In this document: in pieces, positions 45,289-53,872 of the stretch
Position numbering within the stretch: position 1 is the first letter of the stretch
Layout: the number at the start of each line of letters is the position of its first letter
Assembly (NCBI GenBank): GCA_903833215.1
Contig: CAILEM010000010.1
Span: 98,687-162,686 of the forward strand
Length of the DNA: 64,000 nt
Source of the DNA: an uncultured Armatimonadota bacterium
GTDB lineage: Bacteria; Armatimonadota; Fimbriimonadia; Fimbriimonadales; Fimbriimonadaceae
Direction of reading: 5' to 3'
Notes under the pieces: model-generated
Database searches by the model: none
What the model was told of the DNA's origin: nothing
What the model saw: only the letters and a program-made list of their open reading frames with translations
Position numbers and translations under genes: made by a program

Positions 45289-45945
45289 ATGTCTATTTCC
45301 GGTCGAAGCCAAATTTTCCAAAGCTTCCAACCCATTTCCTTCGCCCAATCGACTCGCCGAGCAGCCGCTGTAACGGTCGCCGTGGTGGCACTTGCGATTC
45401 CTGCATTTGCCTCTACGACGGACACCACCTTAGCCACAACCGTCTCAACAAGCAAAAAGCAATCGCATCACCATGAGGCCGATGCAACCGATTTCAGTGT
45501 CGTTGATCGCCAGCAATATCCGTTCTTTGTCAGCCTAGGTGCCTATTTCCCCACATTCACCGGAGATGGAACAGATAATAAAGTTGGTGCGGAAGTTGCC
45601 GTCGGATATCGATTCCCAATTGAGGGTGCCGATTTTCGCGTGAGCGTTCGCGGTCAGGCCTTCGATATCACGGATAGTTTTGGTCAGCAGTCAACGATTA
45701 ACGTTAGTGAGCTTTCGTTTGACGCCTTCTTCCGAGCCCAACAGTTTTACTTTGGACCTGGAATCAGCTTTGGGTCGGTAACGGGAACCACCAACGGGTT
45801 CACGTTCGATGGCCAAGATCAAACCGTTTTCTCCCTCACCGCTGGTTTTGACATCAGCCCAAGAATGTTCGCCGAAGCACGATGGCAGACGGCCGATATC
45901 GACGCCTATAAAGGCGTTTCGATCAACTTCGGATATCGTTTCTAG
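45289..45945 (+). CDS. Outer-membrane beta-barrel protein
   Basis: 218 aa from the ATG at 45289 (GAGGAG about 9 nt upstream). A signal peptide with a long N-region ends at AIPAFA. A His-rich spacer (SHHHEAD) precedes about eight amphipathic strands, including FFVSLGAYFPTFTG, VGAEVAVGYRFP and FYFGPGISFG, and the chain ends GYRF. The final Phe is the usual BamA recognition end of outer-membrane proteins, which supports a diderm envelope. Family otherwise unknown. Confidence 0.78.
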   Translation: MSISGRSQIFQSFQPISFAQSTRRAAAVTVAVVALAIPAFASTTDTTLATTVSTSKKQSHHHEADATDFSVVDRQQYPFFVSLGAYFPTFTGDGTDNKVGAEVAVGYRFPIEGADFRVSVRGQAFDITDSFGQQSTINVSELSFDAFFRAQQFYFGPGISFGSVTGTTNGFTFDGQDQTVFSLTAGFDISPRMFAEARWQTADIDAYKGVSINFGYRF

Positions 45946-46029
45946 TCGCAGACGCGCATGAGTTGCAGGGGCCCCTTGCGTGAGGGGCTCTTAAAATGCC
46001 AAAATATCGGTTCGAACGCAGGCAGCAAC

Positions 46030-46287
46030 ATGAAAGAAGGAATCCATCCAAAGACTTATCCCGTGCTTTTTGTAGACGGCGACCACGAGTGGGTCGGCGT
46101 ATCTACGCACAAGACCAATAACACAAAGGTCGTCGACGGCATCGAATGTTCGATCATTAACGTTGACATCAGCGCGTTCAGCCACCCGTTTTACACAGGC
46201 CAGAAGAAGCTCGTCGATACCGCAGGTCGCGTCGAGAAGTTTATGCGCCGCTATGGTCAGCAAATGGCCAACCAAGGCAAAAAGTAG
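46030..46287 (+). CDS. rpmE: 50S ribosomal protein L31 (zinc-free form)
   Basis: 85 aa. Starts MKEGIHPKTYPV and contains SHPFYTGQKKLVD and GRVEKFMRRYG, the L31 hallmarks. The four zinc-binding cysteines of the C+ form are missing (VDGD sits at the first CxxC position), so this is a C- L31, a form often linked to zinc independence. I start at 46030; the upstream frame to 45958 includes the leader hairpin GCCCCT/AGGGGC (about 45970-45987) and is unlikely. Confidence 0.9.
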   Translation: MKEGIHPKTYPVLFVDGDHEWVGVSTHKTNNTKVVDGIECSIINVDISAFSHPFYTGQKKLVDTAGRVEKFMRRYGQQMANQGKK

Positions 46288-46310
46288 ACGGCGAGAGCTG
46301 CATGCACACT

Positions 46311-46336
46311 CAGGAACTCGCATTCGCGAGTTCCTG
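46311..46336 (+). terminator. Intrinsic terminator after rpmE
   Basis: CAGGAACTCGC (46311-46321) and GCGAGTTCCTG (46326-46336) form a perfect 11-bp stem with loop ATTC, followed by TTTTGTTG. Confidence 0.9.
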
Positions 46337-46399
46337 TTTTGTTGAACGAAGGTCCATTCTTCCAATTCCGCAGAATTCAGCTTAGAAACGATTGACCCG

Positions 46400-47347
46400 A
46401 TGAGCGAACCCCGAAAGTCGAAGAAAACTCTAGCTATCTCCCTCTCAGCAATTTGTTTGTTGTTGGTTGGGGTCCTCCTCTATCTTCGAAAAGTTGAAGG
46501 CGGTCTAAGTAACGTCTTTAGCCTGGAATACTGGCAGAATCACTTTAACGGCCTCGAAATGTATCGGCCGTCCGTGTCTTACTTCACCCGAGGCAACGAC
46601 CAATTCAAAGACGTGTGTCTCACGTTTGATGACGGTCCCCACCTGAAAGGCGCACCGCTGATCTTGGACGCCCTCAAGAAAGAGGGAATTCACGGGACAT
46701 TCTTTGTGGTCGGAATACGAGTCAAAGAACATCCTGAGCTTGTGAAGCGGATGATTGCTGAAGGCAACGAAGTAGGCAATCACACCCAAGATCACATTCG
46801 ACTCGATACGTTGCCGCTGAAGAACGTTAAGGCCGAAATTCGAAACTGCGAGATCAACGTCGAACGAGCGACGGGGCGTCGCGTGATGTTGTTCCGCCCT
46901 CCTGGCATGCGCGTCACTCACGACATCATGCTGGCAGTAAAAGGTATGGGACTCACGACCGTCGGTTGGAATGTCGGGGCTCACGATTTCATCCCACCCG
47001 CAGCCAAAAACATGACTCAGGACATGATTGATGGGATGAATACGACGCCCAATCAGGTTGCTGAAAGAGTCATTTCGAATGTGAAGCCCGGAGTGATCAT
47101 CCTCCTCCACGACAACCCCGTAACCGCTGCGGCACTTCCAGCGATCATCGCCGACCTGCGCAAGAAAGGTTACGGCTTCAAAACCGTTTCAGAGATGCTA
47201 AGCAAGCTTCCCAAGCCGATCAAGGTAGTCGCCAACCCCATCGCAACCGACAGGTACGCGAACATAGGCTTCCCACCACCAGCAGCCCCCGTGGTCAAAC
47301 CGGCCGTGGTCGGCACTGCACCAGCCGTCAAGCCTGCCACGAAGTAG
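46400..47347 (+). CDS. Polysaccharide deacetylase family protein (CE4)
   Basis: 315 aa. N-terminal membrane anchor (LAISLSAICLLLVGVLLYL, residues 11-29), then the NodB domain with metal and catalytic motifs LTFDDGPH, NHTQDH, RPPGMR and LLHDN. The C-terminal tail is Pro/Ala/Val-rich and low-complexity. It should deacetylate a cell-envelope glycan such as peptidoglycan GlcNAc, facing the periplasm. Monocistronic. Confidence 0.92.
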   Translation: MSEPRKSKKTLAISLSAICLLLVGVLLYLRKVEGGLSNVFSLEYWQNHFNGLEMYRPSVSYFTRGNDQFKDVCLTFDDGPHLKGAPLILDALKKEGIHGTFFVVGIRVKEHPELVKRMIAEGNEVGNHTQDHIRLDTLPLKNVKAEIRNCEINVERATGRRVMLFRPPGMRVTHDIMLAVKGMGLTTVGWNVGAHDFIPPAAKNMTQDMIDGMNTTPNQVAERVISNVKPGVIILLHDNPVTAAALPAIIADLRKKGYGFKTVSEMLSKLPKPIKVVANPIATDRYANIGFPPPAAPVVKPAVVGTAPAVKPATK

Positions 47348-47379
47348 TCTGAGCGTCAGAAGCTCATCTGCCCCGATAC

Positions 47380-47420
47380 CCCACTCACCCCGTAGTCGAC
47401 GTCTCCGTGGCGTCGTCCGG
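47380..47420. repeat. Fragment of repeat family 2
   Basis: Contains CCGTAGTCGACGTCTCCGTGG, sharing CGTCTCCGTGGCGTCG with the element at 49254-49426. The interval 47348-47845 has no gene; it holds this fragment, a family 1 repeat (47528-47625) and a long family 2 palindrome (47696-47830). Confidence 0.45.
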
Positions 47421-47527
47421 AACGCAGGGATTCGCAAGGTTTGGGTCGTTTCAACGCAACAACCCGCCGACGATTACACGTCTGCGAATTCGCGGGCCGC
47501 TATGTCATGAAGCGACCGTAGGAACGT

Positions 47528-47625
47528 CGCCCTCGCTTTCCGCCACGCGGAAAGAGAGGGAAGGGTGAGGATGGTATCCGTTCAGCGTGTCTCGGCGCAG
47601 CCGAGACTCCATATCTCCGGAAACT
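47528..47625 (+). repeat. Double-hairpin repeat family 1, copy E
   Basis: First hairpin CCCTCGCTTTCCGC...GCGGAAAGAGAGGG, linker AGGGTGAGGATGGTATCC, second hairpin GTCTCGGC-GCA-GCCGAGAC, then ATCTCCGGAAACT. The second stem is fully paired here, where copies A and B have a T-G pair at one position. Confidence 0.65.
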
Positions 47626-47695
47626 GCCAGGGTTACGAGATCTATGGCGTCTGGACAGCGTCGATTTGCCTGCACCACTCACTATGCCCTGAGCG

Positions 47696-47830
47696 GCCCA
47701 CGTAGTCGGCGGTGATCGTACCGACGAACGTCAGGACGGATTTCCACGCCCCTCTGGAGCATGCAACCCACGTCTTCCCCATCTATTCGTGGGCTGCTGC
47801 GACGGTACGATCACCGCCGACTACGTGGGC
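47696..47830. repeat. Repeat family 2: element with 28-bp perfect inverted ends
   Basis: Arms 47696-47723 and 47803-47830 are exact reverse complements (beginning GCCCACGTAGTCGG) around a 79-bp centre. It sits 16 bp beyond the glyA stop. The arm core GTAGTCGGCGGTGATCG recurs on the other side of glyA. No T-run, so not a simple terminator. Confidence 0.75.
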
Positions 47831-47845
47831 TCTTGATAATCCAAC

Positions 47846-49165
47846 CTAGCTGTGAGCCGGGAAAGACGAACACAGCGCGATAACGCCCTGCTTCACTTTC
47901 GCGATATTTGCCTCGTTATCGATGTCGGACAAAAGCTTACTGATGAGCTCGGCTACGATCTTCATCTCCGGCTCTTTCATCCCTCTCGTCGTGATCGCCG
48001 GCGTCCCGAGTCGGATGCCGCTCGTGATGAGTGGTGACTTGTCGTCGAACGGCACGCTGTTCTTGTTGCAAGTGATGTTCGCCTTGTCGAGCGCCAACTG
48101 CGCGGCTTTACCGGTGAGTCCCTTGTTGCGCAGGTCGATGAGCATCAGGTGATTGTCGGTACCACCCGAAATAATCTTGAAGCCTTCCGCCATCAGGTAG
48201 GCGGCAAGAGCCTGAGCGTTTCGGATGATCTGCTGGGCGTACTCACCGAATTCGTCGGTGAGGTTTTCGCCGAAGCCAACCGCCTTGGCCGCGATCACAT
48301 GCATCAACGGGCCACCCTGGACACCTGGAATGACCATGCTGTCGAGCAGTTCAGACATTCGCTTCGTCCGTCCACTCTTCGGGGCGACGATTCCGAATGG
48401 ATTCTCAAAATCTTCACCCATCAGGATCATTCCTCCTCGGGGGCCGCGAAGGGTTTTGTGGGTGGTCGTTGTCACGACGTGGGCATGGGGAATAGGGCTT
48501 GGCAACAGCCCTTTGGCGATGAGCCCCGCTGGATGAGCGATGTCCGCGAAGAGAAATGCCCCGACTGCATCGGCGATGTCACGGAAGATCTTGTAGTCGA
48601 TCGCTCGCGAGTACGCACTTGCACCCACCGTGATCATCTTTGGCCGAATCTGCTTGGCGGTATCAAACACCTTGTCGTAGTCGAGTAGCTCGGTGTCGGG
48701 ATCGATTCCGTAAGGCGTGAAGTTGTAAAGATGGCCGGAGAAGTTCACCTGAGACCCGTGTGTAAGGTGGCCGCCATGAGATAGGTCCATTCCCATCACC
48801 GCATCTCCCGGCTTCAGGAAGGTGAAATACACTGCCATATTGGCTTGGCTGCCCGAGTGTGGCTGGACATTGACGTACTCGGCACCGAAGAGGGCTTTGG
48901 CACGATCTCGAGCGATGTTCTCGACTTCATCCACGACTTCGCAGCCGCCGTAATAGCGCGCCCCAGGATAGCCCTCGGCGTACTTGTCAGTGAGCACGCT
49001 CATCATCGCCTGTCGAACAGCCAGACTCGCGATGTTCTCGCTAGCAATAAGCTCCAGGTTATGCTCCTGCCGAGCCTCTTCTTTGCCGATCAAATCAAAG
49101 ATTTCCGGATCTGCCTTCGAAAGGTCTGCGCGATGGAAAGAGAAATCAAAAGGAGTGACCGACAT
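47846..49165 (-). CDS. glyA: Serine hydroxymethyltransferase
   Basis: PLP enzyme that makes glycine and 5,10-methylene-THF from serine. 439 aa from the ATG at 49165 (MSVTPFDF); another ATG two codons upstream touches a CATAAT box, which sits 6 nt before 49165 and favours the shorter start. Signatures: [25 protein letters not shown], the PLP lysine in [13 protein letters not shown] and [15 protein letters not shown]. Family 2 palindromes lie on both sides. Confidence 0.96.
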   Translation of the reverse strand: MSVTPFDFSFHRADLSKADPEIFDLIGKEEARQEHNLELIASENIASLAVRQAMMSVLTDKYAEGYPGARYYGGCEVVDEVENIARDRAKALFGAEYVNVQPHSGSQANMAVYFTFLKPGDAVMGMDLSHGGHLTHGSQVNFSGHLYNFTPYGIDPDTELLDYDKVFDTAKQIRPKMITVGASAYSRAIDYKIFRDIADAVGAFLFADIAHPAGLIAKGLLPSPIPHAHVVTTTTHKTLRGPRGGMILMGEDFENPFGIVAPKSGRTKRMSELLDSMVIPGVQGGPLMHVIAAKAVGFGENLTDEFGEYAQQIIRNAQALAAYLMAEGFKIISGGTDNHLMLIDLRNKGLTGKAAQLALDKANITCNKNSVPFDDKSPLITSGIRLGTPAITTRGMKEPEMKIVAELISKLLSDIDNEANIAKVKQGVIALCSSFPAHS

Positions 49166-49171
49166 ATCCAT

Positions 49172-49177
49172 ATTATG
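49172..49177 (-). promoter_or_regulatory. -10 box for leaderless start of glyA
   Basis: CATAAT on the minus strand, 6 nt before the ATG at 49165 and touching the ATG at 49171. The geometry argues for 49165 as the true start. Confidence 0.6.
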
Positions 49178-49253
49178 GGCGGTCTTGATCGATCACCAAC
49201 ACTCCCCATAGCCGACGAAATGTAATCCAAAATCTGCATCACCTACCAGACCC

Positions 49254-49426
49254 GTAGTCGGCGGTGATCGTACCGACGCAGCAGCCGGTGGAATGTATGT
49301 GGAATTCTGAACCACCAACCAGTCCCGTACGTCTCCGTGGCGTCGCAGCAGCCGTGCGGTATCGTATCGCGTTCGATGGTCACAACGCGGCCCTCGGTCG
49401 TTCCGGACGTCGGTACGATCACCGCC
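49254..49426. repeat. Repeat family 2 element upstream of glyA
   Basis: Left arm GGCGGTGATCGTACCGACG (49260-49278) and right arm its exact reverse complement (49408-49426). The left side begins GTAGTCGG like the element at 47696. The centre carries CGTACGTCTCCGTGGCGTCG, shared with 47380-47420. Confidence 0.7.
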
Positions 49427-49456
49427 CCCCACGGGGCTGGGAAAGGACCCATCGGC

Positions 49457-50236
49457 CTAAACCAACAGCGTCGCCACGACCGGATAATGATCGCTGAGAT
49501 ACTTTCGAAATGGGTTCTCGCGGACGATCGCAGAGTCGAGAATCTCGCGCACGCCTTTGGCGAAGATGAAATCAATCTTTTCGCCGTGGATCGTGCCTTT
49601 CCACCCGTGGTAGGTCGCCTGCTCGGGGCCTTCCGGATTCATTGCCCGATAGGTTTCGTCAAAGCCAGCACGCTCCATCAACTCGACGGCCGGACCGTCT
49701 TCGCCTTCGTTGAAGTCGCCCGTCACGATCACCGGATTCGATGAGCCTTTCGCATGAATTCGCTGTAACAAATGCTCGATGCTCTTGAGACGACTAATCG
49801 CGCTCTCGTGATCGATGTGAAGGTTATAGAAATCGAAGGCATGTCCCCCCACTTCAAAAGTCCCGTGCGTGCAGACTCGGGTCAGTTCATTCCCCCAACT
49901 TGTCGAAGCAACAACTGCTGGAGTCTTGGAAAACCAGAAGGTATCGGAGGAATTCACGGTAACGCGACGTGAATCAAAGAGGATAGCGCTGTACTCGCCC
50001 TGCGTCTCACCATCATCACGGCCCACGCCAACCCAATGGAAATGGGGAAGCGCGCGGCGGATTTCTTGAAGCTGTTCAAACAGCACTTCCTGCAACCCAA
50101 TGATGTCGTAACCGGACGTCCCCAGAAACTCGATCACGGCATCGTTCCGGAGCGGCCAACTGTTTTCACCGTCGTCAGCCGTTCCGTACCGAATGTTGAA
50201 GGACATGACCTTCAAAGAGATGGTGGGGATTTGCAT
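49457..50236 (-). CDS. Endonuclease/exonuclease/phosphatase family protein
   Basis: 259 aa, no signal peptide. The fold's catalytic motifs are complete: MSFNIRYGT, IGLQEVLFEQ (Mg-binding Glu), FYNLHIDHES, VIVTGDFNEGEDGPA, KIDFIFAKG and LSDHYPV (catalytic His). Closest in size to bacterial sugar-phosphate or sphingomyelinase-like members; substrate unknown. Its ATG overlaps the stop of the Gfo/Idh oxidoreductase (TAATG), so the two are co-expressed, suggesting sugar or inositol-type metabolism. Confidence 0.9.
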   Translation of the reverse strand: MQIPTISLKVMSFNIRYGTADDGENSWPLRNDAVIEFLGTSGYDIIGLQEVLFEQLQEIRRALPHFHWVGVGRDDGETQGEYSAILFDSRRVTVNSSDTFWFSKTPAVVASTSWGNELTRVCTHGTFEVGGHAFDFYNLHIDHESAISRLKSIEHLLQRIHAKGSSNPVIVTGDFNEGEDGPAVELMERAGFDETYRAMNPEGPEQATYHGWKGTIHGEKIDFIFAKGVREILDSAIVRENPFRKYLSDHYPVVATLLV

Positions 50237-51246
50237 TACGAATAGGCAAGCTTGACCGTCTGCTGCGCGTTGCTGGATTGCTCGGCCGCTTCGATGATCG
50301 CGATGATCCTGCGTGCTTCCTCAGGCTTCACCACCAGATCCTCGCCGCGCATCAAGTGACCGGCGATGTTATCGTAGTAAGCCTGCTGGTTGGTCTTCTG
50401 GATGCCTGGTTCAAACTTGGCGATGTTGCCCTTGTGATCAACCAAGACCTCAATCTTGTCCCAAGACTTCATGACAATCGCACCTTGTGTACCCAAGATT
50501 CTCCAGCGATCTTTGGATGCAGCAGCAAGATTTGAAATCTCAACCGACGCTCGCGCTCCACCTTCAAATCGAATCGTCAGATCGGTATGGTCTTCGTTCG
50601 AATGCTCGAACCATCGGAGCTTGTGATAGTAGCCATCGACTCCCACCACATGCTTTGGCATTAGGTGAAGTATCCAGTCGATGATGTGGGCACCCCAGTC
50701 AAACATGTTGCCGCCGGAAATCTTCTTGTCAGAGCGCCACCAGTTACCCATCGGGTGCAAACCGCCCATCATGGCTTCAATGTGGAACACCTCGCCGATC
50801 ATGCCTTCCTCAATGAGGGAACGAAGCGTCATGAAGTCACCGTCCCATCGTCGGTTATGAAAAACCGACAACATGACGTTGTTCGCATTGGCGGCATCGA
50901 TCATTGCGTCCGCTTCGGCGACGCTGACGCACATCGGCTTTTCGACGATGACGTGCTTGCCTTTGTTAGCCGCCTTCACCGCTAAGTCGGCATGAATGTT
51001 GTGTGGAAGGATGACGATGACCAGATCGACTTCAGGATCCTCAAGTAGCAGATCCACGTTGGTGTAGGTACGAATTCCAGGGAAATCCTTGGCCGCAGCC
51101 TCCATTCGGGTCGGATCCAAATCGCAAGCGGCCACTGTCTGCATTCCCGCCGCATTGATCATTTCAGCATGGTATTTGCCCATGTTGAAAGCCCCGCCAT
51201 ATCCTACAATCGCTGCTCGTACACTACTCATCTTTGAAGACGTCAT
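50236..51246 (-). CDS. Gfo/Idh/MocA family oxidoreductase
   Basis: 336 aa NAD(P)-dependent sugar or cyclitol dehydrogenase. Rossmann motif AAIVGYGGAFNMGKYHAEM, then VIVILPHNIHADLAVKAANKGKHVIVEKPM with the catalytic lysine in EKP, and the C-terminal domain with GNMFDWGAHIIDWIL. Start at 51246 (MTSSKMSSV); an internal ATG at 51231 is an alternative. First gene of a two-gene unit with the phosphatase-fold gene. Confidence 0.9.
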   Translation of the reverse strand: MTSSKMSSVRAAIVGYGGAFNMGKYHAEMINAAGMQTVAACDLDPTRMEAAAKDFPGIRTYTNVDLLLEDPEVDLVIVILPHNIHADLAVKAANKGKHVIVEKPMCVSVAEADAMIDAANANNVMLSVFHNRRWDGDFMTLRSLIEEGMIGEVFHIEAMMGGLHPMGNWWRSDKKISGGNMFDWGAHIIDWILHLMPKHVVGVDGYYHKLRWFEHSNEDHTDLTIRFEGGARASVEISNLAAASKDRWRILGTQGAIVMKSWDKIEVLVDHKGNIAKFEPGIQKTNQQAYYDNIAGHLMRGEDLVVKPEEARRIIAIIEAAEQSSNAQQTVKLAYS

Positions 51247-51325
51247 CTCGTTTGATTACCCCTATTCCGACCAGGAGTGTACTCCCCAGGCGCTCGCCAA
51301 GGGACAGCTACTGGGACAACCTGAG

Positions 51326-51505
51326 TTAAGAACCGTGACTTGCTTTAGCCTCGAGAGCAGCCTTGGCTTCCTGGCCATCTTTCAACGGCTCCATGCCAAG
51401 TCGCTCGCGGACTTTGGGCTGTTTAACGAGTTGGGTCACCGCAAATGCTGCGACCAAGGAGCCCAATGCTCCGACGACGACGATAAGTTGACGCTTGTTA
51501 CTCAT
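51326..51505 (-). CDS. 59-aa single-helix membrane protein
   Basis: ATG at 51505 with AGG about 6 nt upstream; 59 codons, stop at 51326-51328. The sequence has a basic start (MSNKRQ), one hydrophobic helix (LIVVVGALGSLVAAFAV) and a charged Ala/Glu/Lys-rich tail. It follows the flotillin gene on the same strand after about 100 nt, so it may belong to that transcript. Family unknown. Confidence 0.65.
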   Translation of the reverse strand: MSNKRQLIVVVGALGSLVAAFAVTQLVKQPKVRERLGMEPLKDGQEAKAALEAKASHGS

Positions 51506-51605
51506 GGAAACCTACATTGCAAAGCAAAAATACAAAAGGGACGGGGTCATTTCCTCCACCGCACATTTCTGGAACGAGACGGTGGAGGAAATCACTCGGC
51601 GGCGA

Positions 51606-52985
51606 CTATGAGTCCTTCTTGATTGGAGGACGTGGAGCCTGCGGAGTTGGGGTTGTGATTCGAGGCTGAGTTGGCTGGGCGACCGGCGCGGCGGCCGGAG
51701 CCACATCCTGGGATTTGATGATCTGAGGAGCTGGATCGGCAGACGGATTGGATCCGTCGACACGGAGGCTATTTCCTACGAGTTGCGCAGCCAGAATCGT
51801 CTGGATAACGCCTGTAATCTGGTCAGCAGCACCACCCGCCGCCGATCGACCGTCGCTGGAGATGTTGACCAATCGAGCATTTGCGAGCGCGTTAGCAATG
51901 ACCGGCGCAATCTGCGGCAGCATCTCAAGCTGGCGAAGGGTTAGGTAAGCGTCGCCACCTTCCGCGATAGCTTTGTTAACCATTCGGATTGCATCGGCTT
52001 GAGCAGAAGCAACGGTTCTGAGCTTAATAGCTTCGGCTTCGGCAAGGGCCTCAGCGTTAACTTTCATCTTCTCAGCGTCTGCGATCGCCTGGGCGATCTG
52101 AGTCGCTCGAAGTTCTGCCGTTCGCAGAGATTCGAGAGCTTCCTGCTTCTTGGCCTCTGCGTTGGCGATCACGGCCGCGTTTTCGGCTCGTCTTTGCTCA
52201 AGGTCTCGCTGCTTATCGTTAACGGCCTGCTCAGCACCAAGCTGGGCCTCGCGAGATCGTCGCTCTTGGTCCGCCTGAACGATGTCAGCATTGGCCTTGG
52301 CTTCCACCGCCGACTGGCGTCGGCGAGCCTCAGCGACTTCGCTCTGAACTTCCTTGATGTTTAACGAATTGAACACCAGGCCGAGGTCTTGGAGCTCGCG
52401 CGAGCAAGCACTCTTGATAATGATCGCCAGTCGGTCATCGTCGTCAGGACCAACGACAGCACTGGTCAACGGTTTGACGATCGCTGTCGGCGTTTCGCTG
52501 GCATCGATAGGGAAGCTGGCTTTGGCGTTAAACAGTTCGTCGTGGTGCAAAAGGTTGATGGCGCGTCGACCGGTTGAGGTCAACAGGTCGGTCAACGTGC
52601 TTGTCTGCTCGTTGTCTGGCTTTGCAAAAAATCGGTTGGCTGCGGTCTTAACCGTCTCGTTGGAGTCACCAACGCTAACGATCGCACTCGCCAAAACGCG
52701 AACTTTTATCGGGCGGGGCTGACCATTTCGATCAACGTCGGCGGTCTGGTCGGCGATATCGAGGTCGATATTAATCGCCTTCGATGGGATTGTCGTTCCG
52801 GTTGTCAAAAGCGGGATCTCAAACGACTTGCCGGGGCCCTTGTAGATTCTTGTTGAGCCACCCATCGAACTGACCAACCGAATGGTTCCTGCCTCAACCG
52901 TTCGCAGAAAGCGACTGGCGATGATAGGAATGAAAAGTAGTACGGCGACGATGATGATCGCTAGAGTGATTGTTTCTTGACTCAT
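51606..52985 (-). CDS. Flotillin-like SPFH-domain protein
   Basis: 459 aa. N-terminal membrane anchor (LAIIIVAVLLFIPIIA), SPFH/band 7 domain to about residue 210, then a long Ala/Glu-rich coiled coil (about 215-345) typical of flotillins (YqiK/FloT-like), and a Pro/Gln-rich tail. Flotillins organise membrane microdomains. The upstream neighbour on the same strand is an NfeD-like protein, the classic partner. AGGGGGGAG precedes the ATG. Confidence 0.92.
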   Translation of the reverse strand: MSQETITLAIIIVAVLLFIPIIASRFLRTVEAGTIRLVSSMGGSTRIYKGPGKSFEIPLLTTGTTIPSKAINIDLDIADQTADVDRNGQPRPIKVRVLASAIVSVGDSNETVKTAANRFFAKPDNEQTSTLTDLLTSTGRRAINLLHHDELFNAKASFPIDASETPTAIVKPLTSAVVGPDDDDRLAIIIKSACSRELQDLGLVFNSLNIKEVQSEVAEARRRQSAVEAKANADIVQADQERRSREAQLGAEQAVNDKQRDLEQRRAENAAVIANAEAKKQEALESLRTAELRATQIAQAIADAEKMKVNAEALAEAEAIKLRTVASAQADAIRMVNKAIAEGGDAYLTLRQLEMLPQIAPVIANALANARLVNISSDGRSAAGGAADQITGVIQTILAAQLVGNSLRVDGSNPSADPAPQIIKSQDVAPAAAPVAQPTQPRITTPTPQAPRPPIKKDS

Positions 52986-53043
52986 TGGATATTCGCTCCC
53001 CCCTTAAAAGGGCTTGCGGGGCATAAAAGGAACTGGGACATTT

Positions 53044-53739
53044 CTATAGTTCCTTCGTGACTCGACATGTATTTCTTGCCGAGTCGACTTCGACGACGAC
53101 CACCTCGTCGCCCTTGTTAACGATCACGCCGTGGTGGAGTTCGGCGGTTTCTAGGGTTGCTAAAAGCTGTATGTTTTGTTCGTCCAACGTGAGCCGGACC
53201 AAGCCGCGACCGGATTCATCGAATCGTGTGATCGCTTCTGCCGTGTGGGCAACGACACTTTCCAGGCCATCGCTCGGCTTCGAAACGAATTTCATGGCAA
53301 ACCCCATGACGGGCCTAACAATTCCAAGGTTGAAGACGAGCGCACCCAGTACGGCTATCCAGGGAAGCAGGGCTGCACTCACCAGGCTTTGTCCTAAGAT
53401 CCCAGCAGCACCAGCGCCAAGAGAAAAGCTGAAGATATCGAGCGGTGAGATCATCATCCAAACCGGAAATGATCTTCCACTATCCTCACTCGATCCGCCT
53501 CTTGATGGTTGCGAGTGGGACGTGTGCGCGGGAGTGTGAGTTCCGTTTGGTCCATGCACACCGTGGTGACTGTCAATGCCCCCAACGTGGTGATGCCCAC
53601 CCAGGCTTGGCGCATGTGCGCCAGCATGGCCATGACCCAGGGCTCCATGATGAGCGTGAGTCCCGCTTCCATGCATAAAACCGAGAAGGGTCATTGCGAG
53701 GAAACCGATCGATCCGACCAGCAAGAGCAATAAGTACAC
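53044..53739 (-). CDS. NfeD/YuaF-like membrane protein with His-rich loop
   Basis: 231 aa, GTG start with AATACT about 10 nt upstream. One N-terminal helix, an 80-residue insertion very rich in His and Gly (HAHHGALGHGHAG, GHHHVGGIDSHHG), two further helices (about 103-143), and a C-terminal OB-fold (GRGLVRLTLDEQNIQLLA ... KGDEVVVVEVD) as in NfeD proteins. It precedes the flotillin gene by 58 nt. The His-rich loop suggests metal binding outside the membrane; this is not usual for the family as I know it. Confidence 0.85.
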   Translation of the reverse strand: MYLLLLLVGSIGFLAMTLLGFMHGSGTHAHHGALGHGHAGAHAPSLGGHHHVGGIDSHHGVHGPNGTHTPAHTSHSQPSRGGSSEDSGRSFPVWMMISPLDIFSFSLGAGAAGILGQSLVSAALLPWIAVLGALVFNLGIVRPVMGFAMKFVSKPSDGLESVVAHTAEAITRFDESGRGLVRLTLDEQNIQLLATLETAELHHGVIVNKGDEVVVVEVDSARNTCRVTKEL

Positions 53740-53861
53740 GGCTTTTCAGAGTATTACTGTTTTTCTGCGCATTGGGTTACGCAAGCCAGAAAGAAAATTT
53801 TTGGCAAAATCCTTACCGAACTCTTTCGAAGCTCAAAACAGCATGGAATAGTCGAAGCGGC

Positions 53862-53867
53862 TAAACT
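53862..53867 (+). promoter_or_regulatory. -10 box for leaderless start of the YyaL-DsbD fusion gene
   Basis: TAAACT, 5 nt before the GTG at 53873, no Shine-Dalgarno sequence. Confidence 0.6.
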
Positions 53868-53872
53868 GTTCT

